A stretch of 64,000 bases of DNA from an uncultured Bacteroidota bacterium (GCA_903887415.1 CAISPO010000003.1:124001-188000), one strand, 5' to 3'; counted from the first letter of the stretch, positions 23,883 to 33,383 are shown. The notes: generated from the letters alone by a model not told the origin. Numbers and translations: made by a program.

Positions 23883-24617
23883 ATGCAGACGATCTTATTT
23901 CAGGATTTGGGGCGAGTGGCGTATGACGCGGCATGGGACTACCAGGAGTCTTTGCTGCAGGCTAACCTGCGGGTAAAAGCACAATGGTATAATATGCCCA
24001 ATGCGCCTGCTGCAAATAACGGCACACAACATCACCTTTTGTTTTGCGAGCATCCGCATGTATATACAATAGGCAAGAGTGGCCATATGGAAAACCTGCT
24101 GGTAAATGACGCCCGGCTTAAAGAACTGGAAGTTTCTTTTTTCAAAACCAACAGGGGCGGCGACATTACCTATCATGGCCCCGGACAGGTTGTGGGCTAC
24201 CCCATACTGGACCTGGAGCATTTTGTGACCGACCTGGGCAAGTATATGCGCAACCTGGAAGAAGCGATCATCCGTACCCTGTCTCATTATGGGATAGACG
24301 GCGGCAGGCTACCCGGCGCTACCGGCGTTTGGCTTGATGCAGATACTAAAGCTAAGGCACGTAAAATCTGCGCGATGGGTGTGCGGTGCAGCCGGTGGGT
24401 AACCATGCATGGCTTCGCGCTTAATGTAAATACCGATCTCCGCTATTTCGATTATATAGTACCGTGTGGTATTACTGATAAAAGCGTTACTTCTATGCAG
24501 AAAGAACTCGGTTATGCAGTTGATGAGCAGGAAGTGAAAGATATTTTGAAGCATGAATTTGGCATGGTATTTAATGCCGAAATAGTAAATGAACCAATAA
24601 GTGCCACAGCAGCGTAA
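23883..24617 (+). CDS. lipB: Octanoyltransferase LipB
   Basis: A 244-residue lipoyl(octanoyl) transferase that moves octanoate from acyl carrier protein to the lipoyl domains of 2-oxoacid dehydrogenases. The signature RGGDITYHGPGQ is at 91-102. Catalytic Lys161 lies in RKICAMGVRCSRWVTMHGFALNV, and the thioester-forming Cys195 in VPCGI. Length is normal. The C-terminal codons overlap the GTG start of the next gene by 17 bases, indicating a two-gene unit. LipA is not in this window. Confidence 0.95.
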   Translation: MQTILFQDLGRVAYDAAWDYQESLLQANLRVKAQWYNMPNAPAANNGTQHHLLFCEHPHVYTIGKSGHMENLLVNDARLKELEVSFFKTNRGGDITYHGPGQVVGYPILDLEHFVTDLGKYMRNLEEAIIRTLSHYGIDGGRLPGATGVWLDADTKAKARKICAMGVRCSRWVTMHGFALNVNTDLRYFDYIVPCGITDKSVTSMQKELGYAVDEQEVKDILKHEFGMVFNAEIVNEPISATAA

Positions 24618-25224
24618 CATTACCTATTTCTGGGGCGACCAAAGCCTGCTTATCACCCTGGGGAACCGGACCAGCGGGCGCATACGCGCGCTGTATCTTG
24701 CCGAGTTTGTATTTACTATGGGCATGGCTACCATATTCCTGCTGCAGGCGCTACCACTTAATCATAATTTTGCTCATTGGGCAGCATGTACCGGCGCATC
24801 ACTGATATACCTGCTTGCGGCCAATCGTTTCCTGGCCCGTATGTTCTTCAATGAGCGGCTACTGCTGGATCAGCAATCATTTACGATCATTAAGAAGTCG
24901 CTCTTCTCTCAAAATATAAAACGTTACGACTGGCGGCAGATAGGCACGCTGCACTATGAAGGCAAGGGCCGTAAGACCGACCATCCGCTGAAAGGCATGT
25001 GCTATGACTACCTTGGATTTGAAACACAAGAGCATCTTATCCAGAGCCTGCACCATAACGGCAATCTCTACTTCGATACCAATGAGGGCCGTGTTTATTT
25101 CGCTTCGGGCGTTTACTCCTGGGATGCGGAAGAAATGGTGCAGATGATGAAGCTGTACATTGGCTCATCGCTCCAGTTGGGACCGGAATGGAAGGAAATG
25201 CTGCAGGAAACCCCCGGCCCCTAA
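24601..25224 (+). CDS. Hypothetical membrane protein coupled to lipB
   Basis: A 207-residue protein with two transmembrane helices (about 30-50 and 57-77) separated by a short loop, followed by a cytoplasmic domain of about 120 residues (IKRYDWRQIGTLHYEGKG, YLGFETQEHLIQSLHHNGNLYFDTNEGRVYF). The helix pair followed by a PH-like strand-rich domain is a common layout, but no family is named. The start is GTG inside the end of lipB. The final residues ETPGP and the stop codon lie in a dispersed repeat, so the natural C-terminus may have been altered by repeat insertion. Confidence 0.7.
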   Translation: MPQQRNITYFWGDQSLLITLGNRTSGRIRALYLAEFVFTMGMATIFLLQALPLNHNFAHWAACTGASLIYLLAANRFLARMFFNERLLLDQQSFTIIKKSLFSQNIKRYDWRQIGTLHYEGKGRKTDHPLKGMCYDYLGFETQEHLIQSLHHNGNLYFDTNEGRVYFASGVYSWDAEEMVQMMKLYIGSSLQLGPEWKEMLQETPGP

Positions 25225-25238
25225 AGGGGAGCGCTTTG
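25211..25238. repeat. Dispersed repeat, second copy (CCCCTAAAGGGGAG core)
   Basis: Matches 20935-20962 with two changes. The TAA at 25222-25224 inside the palindromic core is the stop codon of the preceding gene. Confidence 0.65.
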
Positions 25239-25431
25239 TGAATATGTTTTCAGCTTTATTGGATAATTCAGATTTGACTGTAGTATTCAGGCACAAAGGA
25301 TACTTTTTCAAAATAATTTTGCTGTTGAGACGTTGTTATATTCCAGAGTGAAATAGTACGTGTAATTGGCAATTGCATAATCCGATTTTACTTTCCCCCT
25401 TATCTCACGAGTTTTCCCTTATTTTAGCAGC

Positions 25432-28400
25432 ATGAAGTACCTGGCTTTCCTATTTGCATTTCTATTTACGTTGAACTCTTTTGCTCAGCCTGCCTGGCAG
25501 CAGCATGTGGATACTAAAATTGATGTGCGGCTGGACGACAGGACCAATTTCCTGGATGCGCTTGAGGAGCTTACTTACACCAACAATTCTCCGGATACCC
25601 TTCGCTTCATTTACATGCATATCTGGCCCAATGCTTACAAAAACGACCGCACACCTTTTGCCCGCCAGATGGACCTGAATGGCAACACTTCTTTCTATTA
25701 TGCCAAAGAAAAAGACCGCGGCTACATAGACAGTTTACAATTTACTATTGATGGCATGAGCGTGGAACATTTCAGCGCGGAGAATGCGCCGGACATTGCC
25801 CGCATAGACCTGCTGAAGCCGTTGCTGCCTGGTGCCACTATCAAAATATCTACCCCGTTCAGAGTGAAGATACCTATTGTATTCTCCCGGATGGGGCATA
25901 CGGGACAGGCGTATTTTATCTCGCAATGGTTCCCTAAGCCAGCGGTGTACGACCAGAAGGGATGGCACCCCATCCCCTACCTGGACCAGGGAGAATTTTT
26001 CAGCGAATATGGTTCTTACGATGTAAATATTACACTGCCTGAAAACTATGTGCTGATGGCTACAGGCAACTGCATGGACGAGAAAGAAAATAAGTGGCTG
26101 GACAACCTTGCCCAGAAACCCCCACCTCCTGATACGCTCTATGATGAAGGCTGGCCTTCCAGCAGCCTGGAAACGAAAACCGTGCATTACCACGAAGACA
26201 ATATACACGACTTTGCATGGTTTGCCGACAAACGCTGGATCGTTAGAAAAGACACGGTTTATTCACCGGGCAACCACAAGTTAGTGACTACATGGGCTGC
26301 TTTTCTACCCTCCTATCAGCGCGAATGGAGGTCTGCGACAGACTACATGAAAGAAACCGTGAAGCATTATGGCAAATGGGTAGGCCCTTATCAATATAGC
26401 ACGGTAAAGGCAGTGCTGGGCGATATGCACGCAGGCGGCGGCATGGAATACCCTACTATTACCATTGTGGACAAAACCGTGAATACCAATCTAAAAACCG
26501 TGATCGTGCATGAGCTGGGGCACAACTGGTTTTATGGTATGCTGGGCAGCAACGAGCGCGACCATGCCTGGATGGATGAAGGGATCAATACTTTTTACGA
26601 GCAAAAAACAATACGTGACACCAGGAAGGATACCATAAAAAGCATAAACCTCGTGGGCATTGACGAAACGCTATTTTATTATGAACATGCAGCCACACAC
26701 CAGGACCAGGCAATAGATGAACCCGCAACCAGCTTTACCAAGCTGAACTACGGACTTGACGTCTATTATAAAACGGCCCTGATGCTGCGGTGGCTGGAAC
26801 AATATATAGGCCCGGAAGATTTTGAGAAAGGGATGAAAGACTATTACGACAAATGGCACTTTCATCATCCCTACCCGGAAGACCTGAGGGCCTGTCTTGA
26901 GCGGCATACATCCAAACCTATTGGCTGGTTCTTTGATACCATATTGCATACCGAAAAAAAAATAGATTTTACCATCACAAAAGCCAATAGCGGCGGGCAT
27001 CACCACCACGACACTTACAACACATCGGTGACACTCCGAAATAATACAGGGGTAACCGCGCCTGTGCTGATGGATGTATATGACCATGATTCGCTCATAA
27101 ATAAAGTGTGGACAGCTCCATTTGAAAAGACTGCGCAGGTGACTATTCCCGGGAATGACTGGGACAGGCTGAAAATAGATGATGATATCCCAGACGCTAA
27201 AAAAGACAATAACATTTTCAGGAGGCACTATACTTTCAGCCCACGTTTTAAGTTAGGGCTCAGGCCATACTTTGGGCTTAATGAATCGAGCGTGGATAAG
27301 ATATTTGTAGTGCCTTATGTAGCCTACAACCAGTATGACCACATCATGCCGCTGCTGTTGCTGCATAACCTTACCCTGCCGGAGAACCGCTTCCGGTTTG
27401 CTGTTGCGCCCATGTATTCTTTTGTAACAAAGGGATTTACGGGAGCCGGCTCTGTGGGATATTTATGGTATCCTGAAAATCTCTTCAAGGAGATAATGCT
27501 GCAGGCAGATGCAAAATCTTTTCATGATGACGAAACATTGATAAACCTCTCCAGCCCACTGTATGCCCGATATATTAAAGTGGCGCCGTCCCTGAACTTT
27601 ACCTTTAACGAGCATGATCCGTTGAGTACTGTAACACGCACCCTGCTGCTGAAGGAATATAACATAAGTGAACAGAACATAGATTATGGTACAGACAGCG
27701 CCAGCAAACCCACCTTAAAGACGCAGCAGAAAATCTATGGATTGGTTCGCTACAAGCACCAGAACAAACGCACGTACAATCCGTTTGATTATAGCCTGGA
27801 AGGACAGGTGGGCGCTGATTTCGCCAAGATAAACGCGGAAGGCAACCTGCGGATAGACTACAATAAGAAAAATAAATCGCTATACTTAAGGTGCTTCCTT
27901 GGCAAGTTCATACCCATCAGCACCGACCCGGCAGTGACCTCACAGTATGAGCTCAATGCGAGCTATTCGGGCGTTGATGACTATCTGTATGATGGCACGT
28001 ACCTGGGCAGGAACGCCCACAGCCGCCTTGCTGCGCAGCAAATATCCGTAGAAGAAGGAGGTTTTAAAGTGCCGGTCTATAATAATGCGGCAAGAAGCGA
28101 CAACTGGATGGCAACCCTAAATCTTAAAACCGATCTGCCATTAGGTAAAGCGCCTATACGGCTGTTCCTGGATGCGGGGCTGATACCTAACAGCAATCAA
28201 ACAGCGACTAACGCCAGCAGCACTACCCTGCTCTATGATGCCGGTGTGGAGGTGTATGCTATAAAAGATATCGTGAGCGTTTATTACCCGGTATTGATGA
28301 GCAGTGATTTCCAGAATTACCTGCTCAATACTTACGGAAGAAAAAACCTTTTTGCGAGAAGCATATCCTTTACCATTCATCTCGAAAATATCAATTGGCT

Positions 28401-28440
28401 GAAAGCTCCGTCAACGGTATTGAAGACAGTGGCGAATTAA
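25432..28440 (+). CDS. M1-family metallopeptidase, secreted
   Basis: A 1002-residue gluzincin peptidase. Signal peptide MKYLAFLFAFLFTLNSFAQ is followed by the N-terminal beta saddle (about 25-230). The catalytic domain contains GGGMEYP (335-341, substrate anchor), the zinc motif His360-Glu361-x2-His364 (HELGHNWFYG) and the third ligand Glu383 (DEGIN). Residues about 590-1000 form a long C-terminal region rich in beta strands that looks like an added barrel-like or sandwich domain. It is a probable periplasmic or surface aminopeptidase. A TATTTTAG box ends five bases before the ATG. Confidence 0.92.
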   Translation: MKYLAFLFAFLFTLNSFAQPAWQQHVDTKIDVRLDDRTNFLDALEELTYTNNSPDTLRFIYMHIWPNAYKNDRTPFARQMDLNGNTSFYYAKEKDRGYIDSLQFTIDGMSVEHFSAENAPDIARIDLLKPLLPGATIKISTPFRVKIPIVFSRMGHTGQAYFISQWFPKPAVYDQKGWHPIPYLDQGEFFSEYGSYDVNITLPENYVLMATGNCMDEKENKWLDNLAQKPPPPDTLYDEGWPSSSLETKTVHYHEDNIHDFAWFADKRWIVRKDTVYSPGNHKLVTTWAAFLPSYQREWRSATDYMKETVKHYGKWVGPYQYSTVKAVLGDMHAGGGMEYPTITIVDKTVNTNLKTVIVHELGHNWFYGMLGSNERDHAWMDEGINTFYEQKTIRDTRKDTIKSINLVGIDETLFYYEHAATHQDQAIDEPATSFTKLNYGLDVYYKTALMLRWLEQYIGPEDFEKGMKDYYDKWHFHHPYPEDLRACLERHTSKPIGWFFDTILHTEKKIDFTITKANSGGHHHHDTYNTSVTLRNNTGVTAPVLMDVYDHDSLINKVWTAPFEKTAQVTIPGNDWDRLKIDDDIPDAKKDNNIFRRHYTFSPRFKLGLRPYFGLNESSVDKIFVVPYVAYNQYDHIMPLLLLHNLTLPENRFRFAVAPMYSFVTKGFTGAGSVGYLWYPENLFKEIMLQADAKSFHDDETLINLSSPLYARYIKVAPSLNFTFNEHDPLSTVTRTLLLKEYNISEQNIDYGTDSASKPTLKTQQKIYGLVRYKHQNKRTYNPFDYSLEGQVGADFAKINAEGNLRIDYNKKNKSLYLRCFLGKFIPISTDPAVTSQYELNASYSGVDDYLYDGTYLGRNAHSRLAAQQISVEEGGFKVPVYNNAARSDNWMATLNLKTDLPLGKAPIRLFLDAGLIPNSNQTATNASSTTLLYDAGVEVYAIKDIVSVYYPVLMSSDFQNYLLNTYGRKNLFARSISFTIHLENINWLKAPSTVLKTVAN

Positions 28441-28467
28441 GAAAGTGTTGGCAAAAGGAGGGTGCAA

Positions 28468-28496
28468 GTAGAGACGTTGCATTGCAACGTCTCTAC
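28468..28496. repeat. Near-perfect palindromic repeat (14-bp arms, 1-base centre)
   Basis: GTAGAGACGTTGCA (28468-28481) is exactly complementary to TGCAACGTCTCTAC (28483-28496). It sits between the convergent M1 peptidase and helicase genes and can act as a bidirectional terminator. I recall palindromes of this GTAGAGACG...CGTCTCTAC form as a widespread repeat family. Confidence 0.75.
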
Positions 28497-28540
28497 TATC
28501 CAGGAAAATTAATTTTTGATGCGGGAATATGGGGGTATAT

Positions 28541-29872
28541 CTATTTTTTTTTCTGCCCCCTGGTTATTGGCTTTCCGTATTTTTTCATCATTTTATCCGA
28601 GTGCTTTACTTTCACATTCACCTTTTTGTTTTTTGCCGACTTTTCGTGAAATGCCGGGTTGCCTTCACCCCGCTTTGGCAACTGAATGAGCACTTCTTTC
28701 ATACGCACCTTGGGGATTTCGTCTTCTGTAAGTACAGACGATATTACAAGGTCTTCAGGCAGTGGCATTACCGGCACTTCATAATTCATTAAGGCCTCTA
28801 TCCGTTCCAGGCTTTCCATTTCCTTTTCGGTAACAAATGCCATTGAGATGCCCGTCTTATCCGCCCTGCCCGTCCTGCCTATGCGGTGCATGTATGCTTC
28901 CGGCACTTCGGGCATATCGAAATTGATAACATGGCTTACATCGGCAATATCAATGCCTCTCGCTATAACATCAGTAGCTATGATAAACCGGTAATTACCC
29001 TGCTGGAACTGCTCTACGGTATTGAACCTATGGTTCTGCGATTTGTTGGAATGGATGACGCCTACTAAACCGGGAAACAACGGCTCTATTTCATCAAATA
29101 GTTGATCGGCAAGCTGCTTGGTAGCTACGAACACCAGAACCCTGTTCATTTCATCATGATGATGGAGCAGGTATGCCAGCAGATTTACCTTGGTATAAAA
29201 ATTAGGAACATGATATACCCGCTGGTCAATATTATCCAGCGGTGTTCCTGTGGGTGCTGCCTCAACTGTTACCGGGCCTTTGAAATAATCATTTATCAGC
29301 AGTTCTACGTCATCGGTCATTGTTGCCGAGAACATCAGGTTTTGACGTGATGGCGGCAGCATATCCAGTATGTTCTTCAATTGCGTACGAAAGCCAAGAT
29401 TCAGCATTTCATCGACTTCGTCTATTACCAGCTTCTTTATCTGCTTCAGTTTCAGCGAACCATTCAGTGCCAGATCCAGCAGCCTGCCGGGTGTTGCCAC
29501 CACCACATCCATCCCATTCTCCACCTGTAGTGTCTGGGGCTTCATATTTACGCCGCCATACACCCCAACTACTTCAAGGGTCATATATTTGGCCAGCTTT
29601 TTTACTTCTTCTTCCACTTGTTTCACCAGCTCGCGCGTAGGCACTATGATCAGTATTTGCGGATAGCGGTCTTTGGCATACTTCCATTGGCGCAAGCATG
29701 GCAGCAGGTAGGCGAAGGTTTTACCTGTACCGGTCTGGGCAATACCAATTACATCCCTGCCAGACATGATGACAGAGAATATTTTCTCCTGGATGGTTGT
29801 GGGGTGCTTATAACCCAGGTCATCTAATGCTTTTAATAAAGGACTGCTCAGATTTAATTCATCAAAAATCAT
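28541..29872 (-). CDS. DEAD-box RNA helicase
   Basis: A 443-residue ATP-dependent RNA helicase with all core motifs: FDEL and Q motif (3-28), Walker A AQTGTGKT (45-52), PTREL (78-82), TPGR (127-130), motif II DEVD (151-154), SAT (182-184), then the second RecA domain with TDVIARGIDI and HRIGRTGRADK. The C-terminus is a short basic tail (KVKHSDKMMKKYGKPITRGQKKK) that may bind RNA. Motif II reads DEVD where most family members have DEAD. It is likely involved in ribosome assembly or cold-related RNA remodelling, like RhlE-type enzymes; this is a family inference. Confidence 0.93.
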   Translation of the reverse strand: MIFDELNLSSPLLKALDDLGYKHPTTIQEKIFSVIMSGRDVIGIAQTGTGKTFAYLLPCLRQWKYAKDRYPQILIIVPTRELVKQVEEEVKKLAKYMTLEVVGVYGGVNMKPQTLQVENGMDVVVATPGRLLDLALNGSLKLKQIKKLVIDEVDEMLNLGFRTQLKNILDMLPPSRQNLMFSATMTDDVELLINDYFKGPVTVEAAPTGTPLDNIDQRVYHVPNFYTKVNLLAYLLHHHDEMNRVLVFVATKQLADQLFDEIEPLFPGLVGVIHSNKSQNHRFNTVEQFQQGNYRFIIATDVIARGIDIADVSHVINFDMPEVPEAYMHRIGRTGRADKTGISMAFVTEKEMESLERIEALMNYEVPVMPLPEDLVISSVLTEDEIPKVRMKEVLIQLPKRGEGNPAFHEKSAKNKKVNVKVKHSDKMMKKYGKPITRGQKKK

Positions 29873-29963
29873 AGACGCTGCAGATAATGTTACTGCGAAG
29901 GTAACTGAATTATCCCCGATGGCATGAATTATACAGCAGCAGGTATAAGATCAAATGTGTATT

Positions 29964-30224
29964 ATGAAAAAGTGTATCGTTATTGCAATTATTTCCATCA
30001 TTTCCATTCATTTTTCTTCTTTCGCACAGGTGAGCAGTTCAAAAGCAGCAAAAGTTAAAGCCGTAGCGAAAGAGGATAAAACTGCGGACAAGGGCAACAA
30101 AAAGCTACAAGCCCCTGCTAAGAAAAAAGAAAAAACAGGAGCCATAATAAACAAAGGAGTAAATAAGGGCCTGAAAAAAGGAACAGATCTATATATCAAG
30201 AACGCATGGGATGCTATTTACTAG
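29964..30224 (+). CDS. Small secreted Lys-rich protein
   Basis: An 86-residue product with signal peptide MKKCIVIAIISIISIHFSSFAQ followed by a Lys/Ala-rich segment (VKAVAKEDKTADKGNKKLQ...KKKEKTG) and INKGVNKGLKKGTDLYIKNAWDAIY. ATG 29964 is chosen over an ATG three codons upstream because it starts the signal peptide cleanly. Function is unknown. It is divergent from the helicase gene. Confidence 0.55.
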   Translation: MKKCIVIAIISIISIHFSSFAQVSSSKAAKVKAVAKEDKTADKGNKKLQAPAKKKEKTGAIINKGVNKGLKKGTDLYIKNAWDAIY

Positions 30225-30305
30225 CCATTGTGCCGGTACTTTTCCTCTATATCCCTGTGGCATGGTTTTTAAACTTATGTAGCAGATTGTAAATCAGCAT
30301 AAGCA

Positions 30306-31082
30306 ATGGCGCAGGAAATTTATATACCATCTTATAAAAAGGTATTTGAAGAAGCGGGCAACCAGGTGTTGTTCATGTTCCGGTTTTTCCGCAACATATT
30401 CCGTTTTGATTTTGAATGGAATGAGCTGGTGCGCCAATGCTATATGATCGGCTACAAGTCTTTTCCACTGGTTGCTATCACGGGATTTATTGTTGGCTTT
30501 GTAATGACATTGCAGGCTGAGCCTACGATGAAGGAATTTGGCGCTGAGAGCTATATACCCCGGATGGTAGCCGTATCGCTGATACGCGAAATATGCCCCG
30601 TGATCATTGCATTGATATGTGCCGGAAAAATGGCATCCGGCATCGGCGCGGAATTAGGCAGTATGAAGGTTGCAGAGCAAGTGGAGGCAATGGAAGTTTC
30701 AGGGGCAAACCCGGTACAGTATCTCGTTGTGACCCGTATCCTTGCCTGCGTCTTTATGGTGCCGTTGCTTACTATTGCGGCTGAAGCCCTGGGCCTTATG
30801 GGCAGTTATGCAGGAGTAAATGTTTCCGGCCATGTAAGCACTACACTGTTTTTCAATAAGGCCTTTACGGCCATAGATTTTGGCGACCTTATCCCATCTT
30901 TTATCAAAACGATTTTTTTTGGATTTGCCATAGGATTTGTTGGGTGTTATAAAGGTTATAATTCAGACCGGGGTACAGAAAGCGTGGGGATAGCGGCAAA
31001 TTCTGCGGTTGTAAGTGCCTCTTTGTGGATCATTGTGATAGACGGTATAGCCGTGCAGCTTACCAGCGCCCTAGGGTACTAA
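30306..31082 (+). CDS. mlaE: MlaE-type ABC transporter permease
   Basis: A 258-residue inner-membrane permease with five to six hydrophobic segments. Its pattern GFIVGFVMTLQAEPTMKEFGAESYIPRMVAVSLIREICPVI, ICAGKMASGIGAELGSMKVAEQVEAMEVSGANP and GCYKGYNSDRGTESVG is characteristic of MlaE/TtgB permeases. It is the first gene of an mlaE-mlaF-mlaD operon (gaps 9 and 6 bases) for phospholipid exchange between inner and outer membrane, which maintains outer-membrane lipid asymmetry. The periplasmic MlaC and outer-membrane MlaA partners are not in this window. Confidence 0.9.
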   Translation: MAQEIYIPSYKKVFEEAGNQVLFMFRFFRNIFRFDFEWNELVRQCYMIGYKSFPLVAITGFIVGFVMTLQAEPTMKEFGAESYIPRMVAVSLIREICPVIIALICAGKMASGIGAELGSMKVAEQVEAMEVSGANPVQYLVVTRILACVFMVPLLTIAAEALGLMGSYAGVNVSGHVSTTLFFNKAFTAIDFGDLIPSFIKTIFFGFAIGFVGCYKGYNSDRGTESVGIAANSAVVSASLWIIVIDGIAVQLTSALGY

Positions 31083-31091
31083 AGAAATAAA

Positions 31092-31859
31092 ATGAGCAAA
31101 GAAACTACAGCAGGAATAACGCCAGGCGATAACGACACAGTAATAAAAATAACTGGCCTGGCGAAATCATTTGGCACACATGAAGTGCTAAAAGACATTA
31201 ACCTGGAGCTGCATAAAGAAGAGAACCTGGTTATTCTTGGCAAATCAGGCACTGGCAAATCTGTAACCATCAAGTGTATAGTAGGCTTGCTTACCCAGGA
31301 TAATGGTGAAGTAAAAGTATTTGATGAAGCAGTTGATAAACTCTCTGAAGACAAGCTGAAAGCATTGCGAATAAGAATAGGCTTTCTCTTCCAGAGCGGC
31401 GCTTTATACGACTCGATGACCGTGCGTGAGAACCTGGAGTTTCCGTTAAGAAGAGTGCTGAAGCTCAGTGACAAAAAAGAAATAGATAAACGTGTGGAAG
31501 AAATACTCAACGGTGTGGGCTTGCCGGACGCGATCGATAAAATGCCATCTGAACTATCGGGGGGCATGCGGAAACGTATAGGCCTGGCCCGGACTATGAT
31601 ACTGAAACCGGAGATCATGCTATATGACGAACCTACTACCGGCCTGGACCCGATCACATCAAAAGAGATCAGCGAGCTAATACAAAGCATGAAACAGAAC
31701 TATCACGTTTCATCAATAATAATCACCCACGACATCGCCTGCGCGAAGATCACTGCAGACCGTTTACTGGTGATGGATGCCGGTACCATAATTGCAGAGG
31801 GAACCTTTGATGAACTGGAACATTCAAAAGACAAATTAGTCAACTCCTTTTTTAAATAA
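31092..31859 (+). CDS. mlaF: MlaF-type ABC transporter ATP-binding protein
   Basis: A 255-residue ABC ATPase with Walker A GKSGTGKS (50-57), Q-loop FLFQSGALYDSMTVREN (98-114), signature LSGGMRKR (155-162), Walker B LYDEP (177-181) and switch His in ITHD. The Q-loop GALYDS and signature GGMRKR are typical of MlaF. It drives the lipid transporter encoded by the flanking genes. It is nine bases from mlaE and six from the MCE gene. Confidence 0.93.
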   Translation: MSKETTAGITPGDNDTVIKITGLAKSFGTHEVLKDINLELHKEENLVILGKSGTGKSVTIKCIVGLLTQDNGEVKVFDEAVDKLSEDKLKALRIRIGFLFQSGALYDSMTVRENLEFPLRRVLKLSDKKEIDKRVEEILNGVGLPDAIDKMPSELSGGMRKRIGLARTMILKPEIMLYDEPTTGLDPITSKEISELIQSMKQNYHVSSIIITHDIACAKITADRLLVMDAGTIIAEGTFDELEHSKDKLVNSFFK

Positions 31860-31865
31860 CATTTT

Positions 31866-32648
31866 ATGAAAGCAACATTTGGGCAAAAAGTGAGAACCGG
31901 CATATTCGCGATTGCAGGATTGTTTTTACTAATTGGCGCAATATTCCTCATTGGTAAAAACAAAAACATGTTTGGCGATACCTTTCATATATATGGCACG
32001 TTCAAAAACGTAGGTGGGCTACAGGTAGGTAACAACGTCAGGTTTGTAGGCATTAATGTCGGTACGATCGAAAGTATCCGTATCATTTCTGATACACTTG
32101 CCAGGGTAGATATGATCATTAAAAACAAGGTGCATCCATTCCTAAAGAGCGATGCTGTGGCCAGCATAGGCTCAGACGGATTGATGGGCGATAAGCTGGT
32201 AACCATATCTTCGGTTTCCGATAACGCAGTGACCATAAAGGATGGCGGCATGATAGCTACTGTGGACCCTACGGATTTTGGGAAAGTGATGGATAAAGTA
32301 GGCAGGGTAGCCGATAATGCCGAAGTGATAACCGCACAGCTTGCAGGAATAGCCACACAGATAAACACGGGTAAAGGAAGCATAGGCACATTATTGTACA
32401 GTGATAAGGTAGCCAAAAACCTGGAAGGCAGCGTGAATAACCTGAAACAAGGCACAGCGGGATTCTCCCAAAATATGACCGCATTAAAACATAATTTTTT
32501 ACTCAAGGGATATTATAAAAAGAAGGCACGTGCGCAGGATGCTAAAAACGAGGAAGCGGCGGAAGGCATAGACACAACCGGCCAGAACCTCTCCAAGAAA
32601 GATGTGCGCAAGCTGGAACGGAAAGAAAGAAAAGAGGGGAAGAAATAA
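31866..32648 (+). CDS. mlaD: MlaD-type MCE-domain protein
   Basis: A 260-residue substrate-binding subunit: one N-terminal transmembrane helix (about 11-31, IFAIAGLFLLIGAIFLIG), then a single MCE domain (about 38-115; FKNVGGLQVGNNVRFVGINVGTIESIRI, SDGLMGDKLVTI). A helical stretch (KVMDKVGRVADNAEVITAQLAGIATQINTGKGSIGTLLYSDKVAKNLEGSVNN) and a charged tail follow. MlaD hexamers form the periplasmic lipid channel above MlaE. The stop codon is one base from that of the convergent mtgA gene. Confidence 0.9.
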   Translation: MKATFGQKVRTGIFAIAGLFLLIGAIFLIGKNKNMFGDTFHIYGTFKNVGGLQVGNNVRFVGINVGTIESIRIISDTLARVDMIIKNKVHPFLKSDAVASIGSDGLMGDKLVTISSVSDNAVTIKDGGMIATVDPTDFGKVMDKVGRVADNAEVITAQLAGIATQINTGKGSIGTLLYSDKVAKNLEGSVNNLKQGTAGFSQNMTALKHNFLLKGYYKKKARAQDAKNEEAAEGIDTTGQNLSKKDVRKLERKERKEGKK

Positions 32649-32649
32649 T

Positions 32650-33375
32650 TCAGGGCGTTCTTATTACCTCTTCCACATCCTCATCGCCTTCCAGGTTATC
32701 CATTTGGGTAAGGATATGATTGGTGCGCCACTGCACGATGCGGCTCTCCGGTTTCACCGTATATTTTTTAGGGTTTGGCAGACAGGCGATGATCATCGCA
32801 GCCTCAGTGCGGGTAAGGTCTTTTGCGTGTTTATTGAAATATGCTTTCGATGCTGCTTCTATACCGAAGATGCCGGGGCCCATCTCTATTACATTAAGAT
32901 ACACTTCCATGATGCGCCGCTTGCCCCATGTCCATTCTATGAGCTGGGTAAAGTAAAACTCCGGCGCCTTCCTTACGTACCTGCCCCACCCGCTTCCCTG
33001 CCATAGGAACACATTTTTTGCCGTCTGCTGGCTTATGGTGCTTGCACCCCCGCCACGCTCCCGTTTTTTCTTTCCGGGCTTTGCATTCATGCTTTTGTCT
33101 ATTGATTTCCAGTCAAACCCATTATGCTCGGGGAACAACTGGTCTTCGCTTGCTATTGCTGCGAGCTTCACATTGCGGGGTATGTCTTTCCAGCTTACAT
33201 AGCTTCTTTTCAGGCCATAGCCGCCAGTCAGGCCACCTATCTGTGTTATAGTTATGGGGGGCATCAGCCACTTGCACAAAACAAGATATAATGAGGAGGA
33301 AACAAAAAGGATAAGTATGACGCGCAGTAGGTATCTGAATATTTTCTTTGCGCCTGAAGGTTTTTTTGTAGCCAT
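32650..33375 (-). CDS. mtgA: Monofunctional peptidoglycan glycosyltransferase
   Basis: A 241-residue GT51 enzyme that polymerises lipid II into glycan strands. A single transmembrane anchor (about 14-36) is followed by the catalytic motif AAIASEDQLFPEHNGFDW with catalytic Glu77, then GGGASTISQQTAKN and KRRIMEVYLNVIEMGPGIFGIEAASKAYF, and TEAAMIIACLPNPKKY. It lacks a transpeptidase domain. A TAATTTTG box lies at 33384-33391 on the same strand. It is convergent with the mla operon. Confidence 0.94.
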   Translation of the reverse strand: MATKKPSGAKKIFRYLLRVILILFVSSSLYLVLCKWLMPPITITQIGGLTGGYGLKRSYVSWKDIPRNVKLAAIASEDQLFPEHNGFDWKSIDKSMNAKPGKKKRERGGGASTISQQTAKNVFLWQGSGWGRYVRKAPEFYFTQLIEWTWGKRRIMEVYLNVIEMGPGIFGIEAASKAYFNKHAKDLTRTEAAMIIACLPNPKKYTVKPESRIVQWRTNHILTQMDNLEGDEDVEEVIRTP

Positions 33376-33383
33376 TGAATGAA

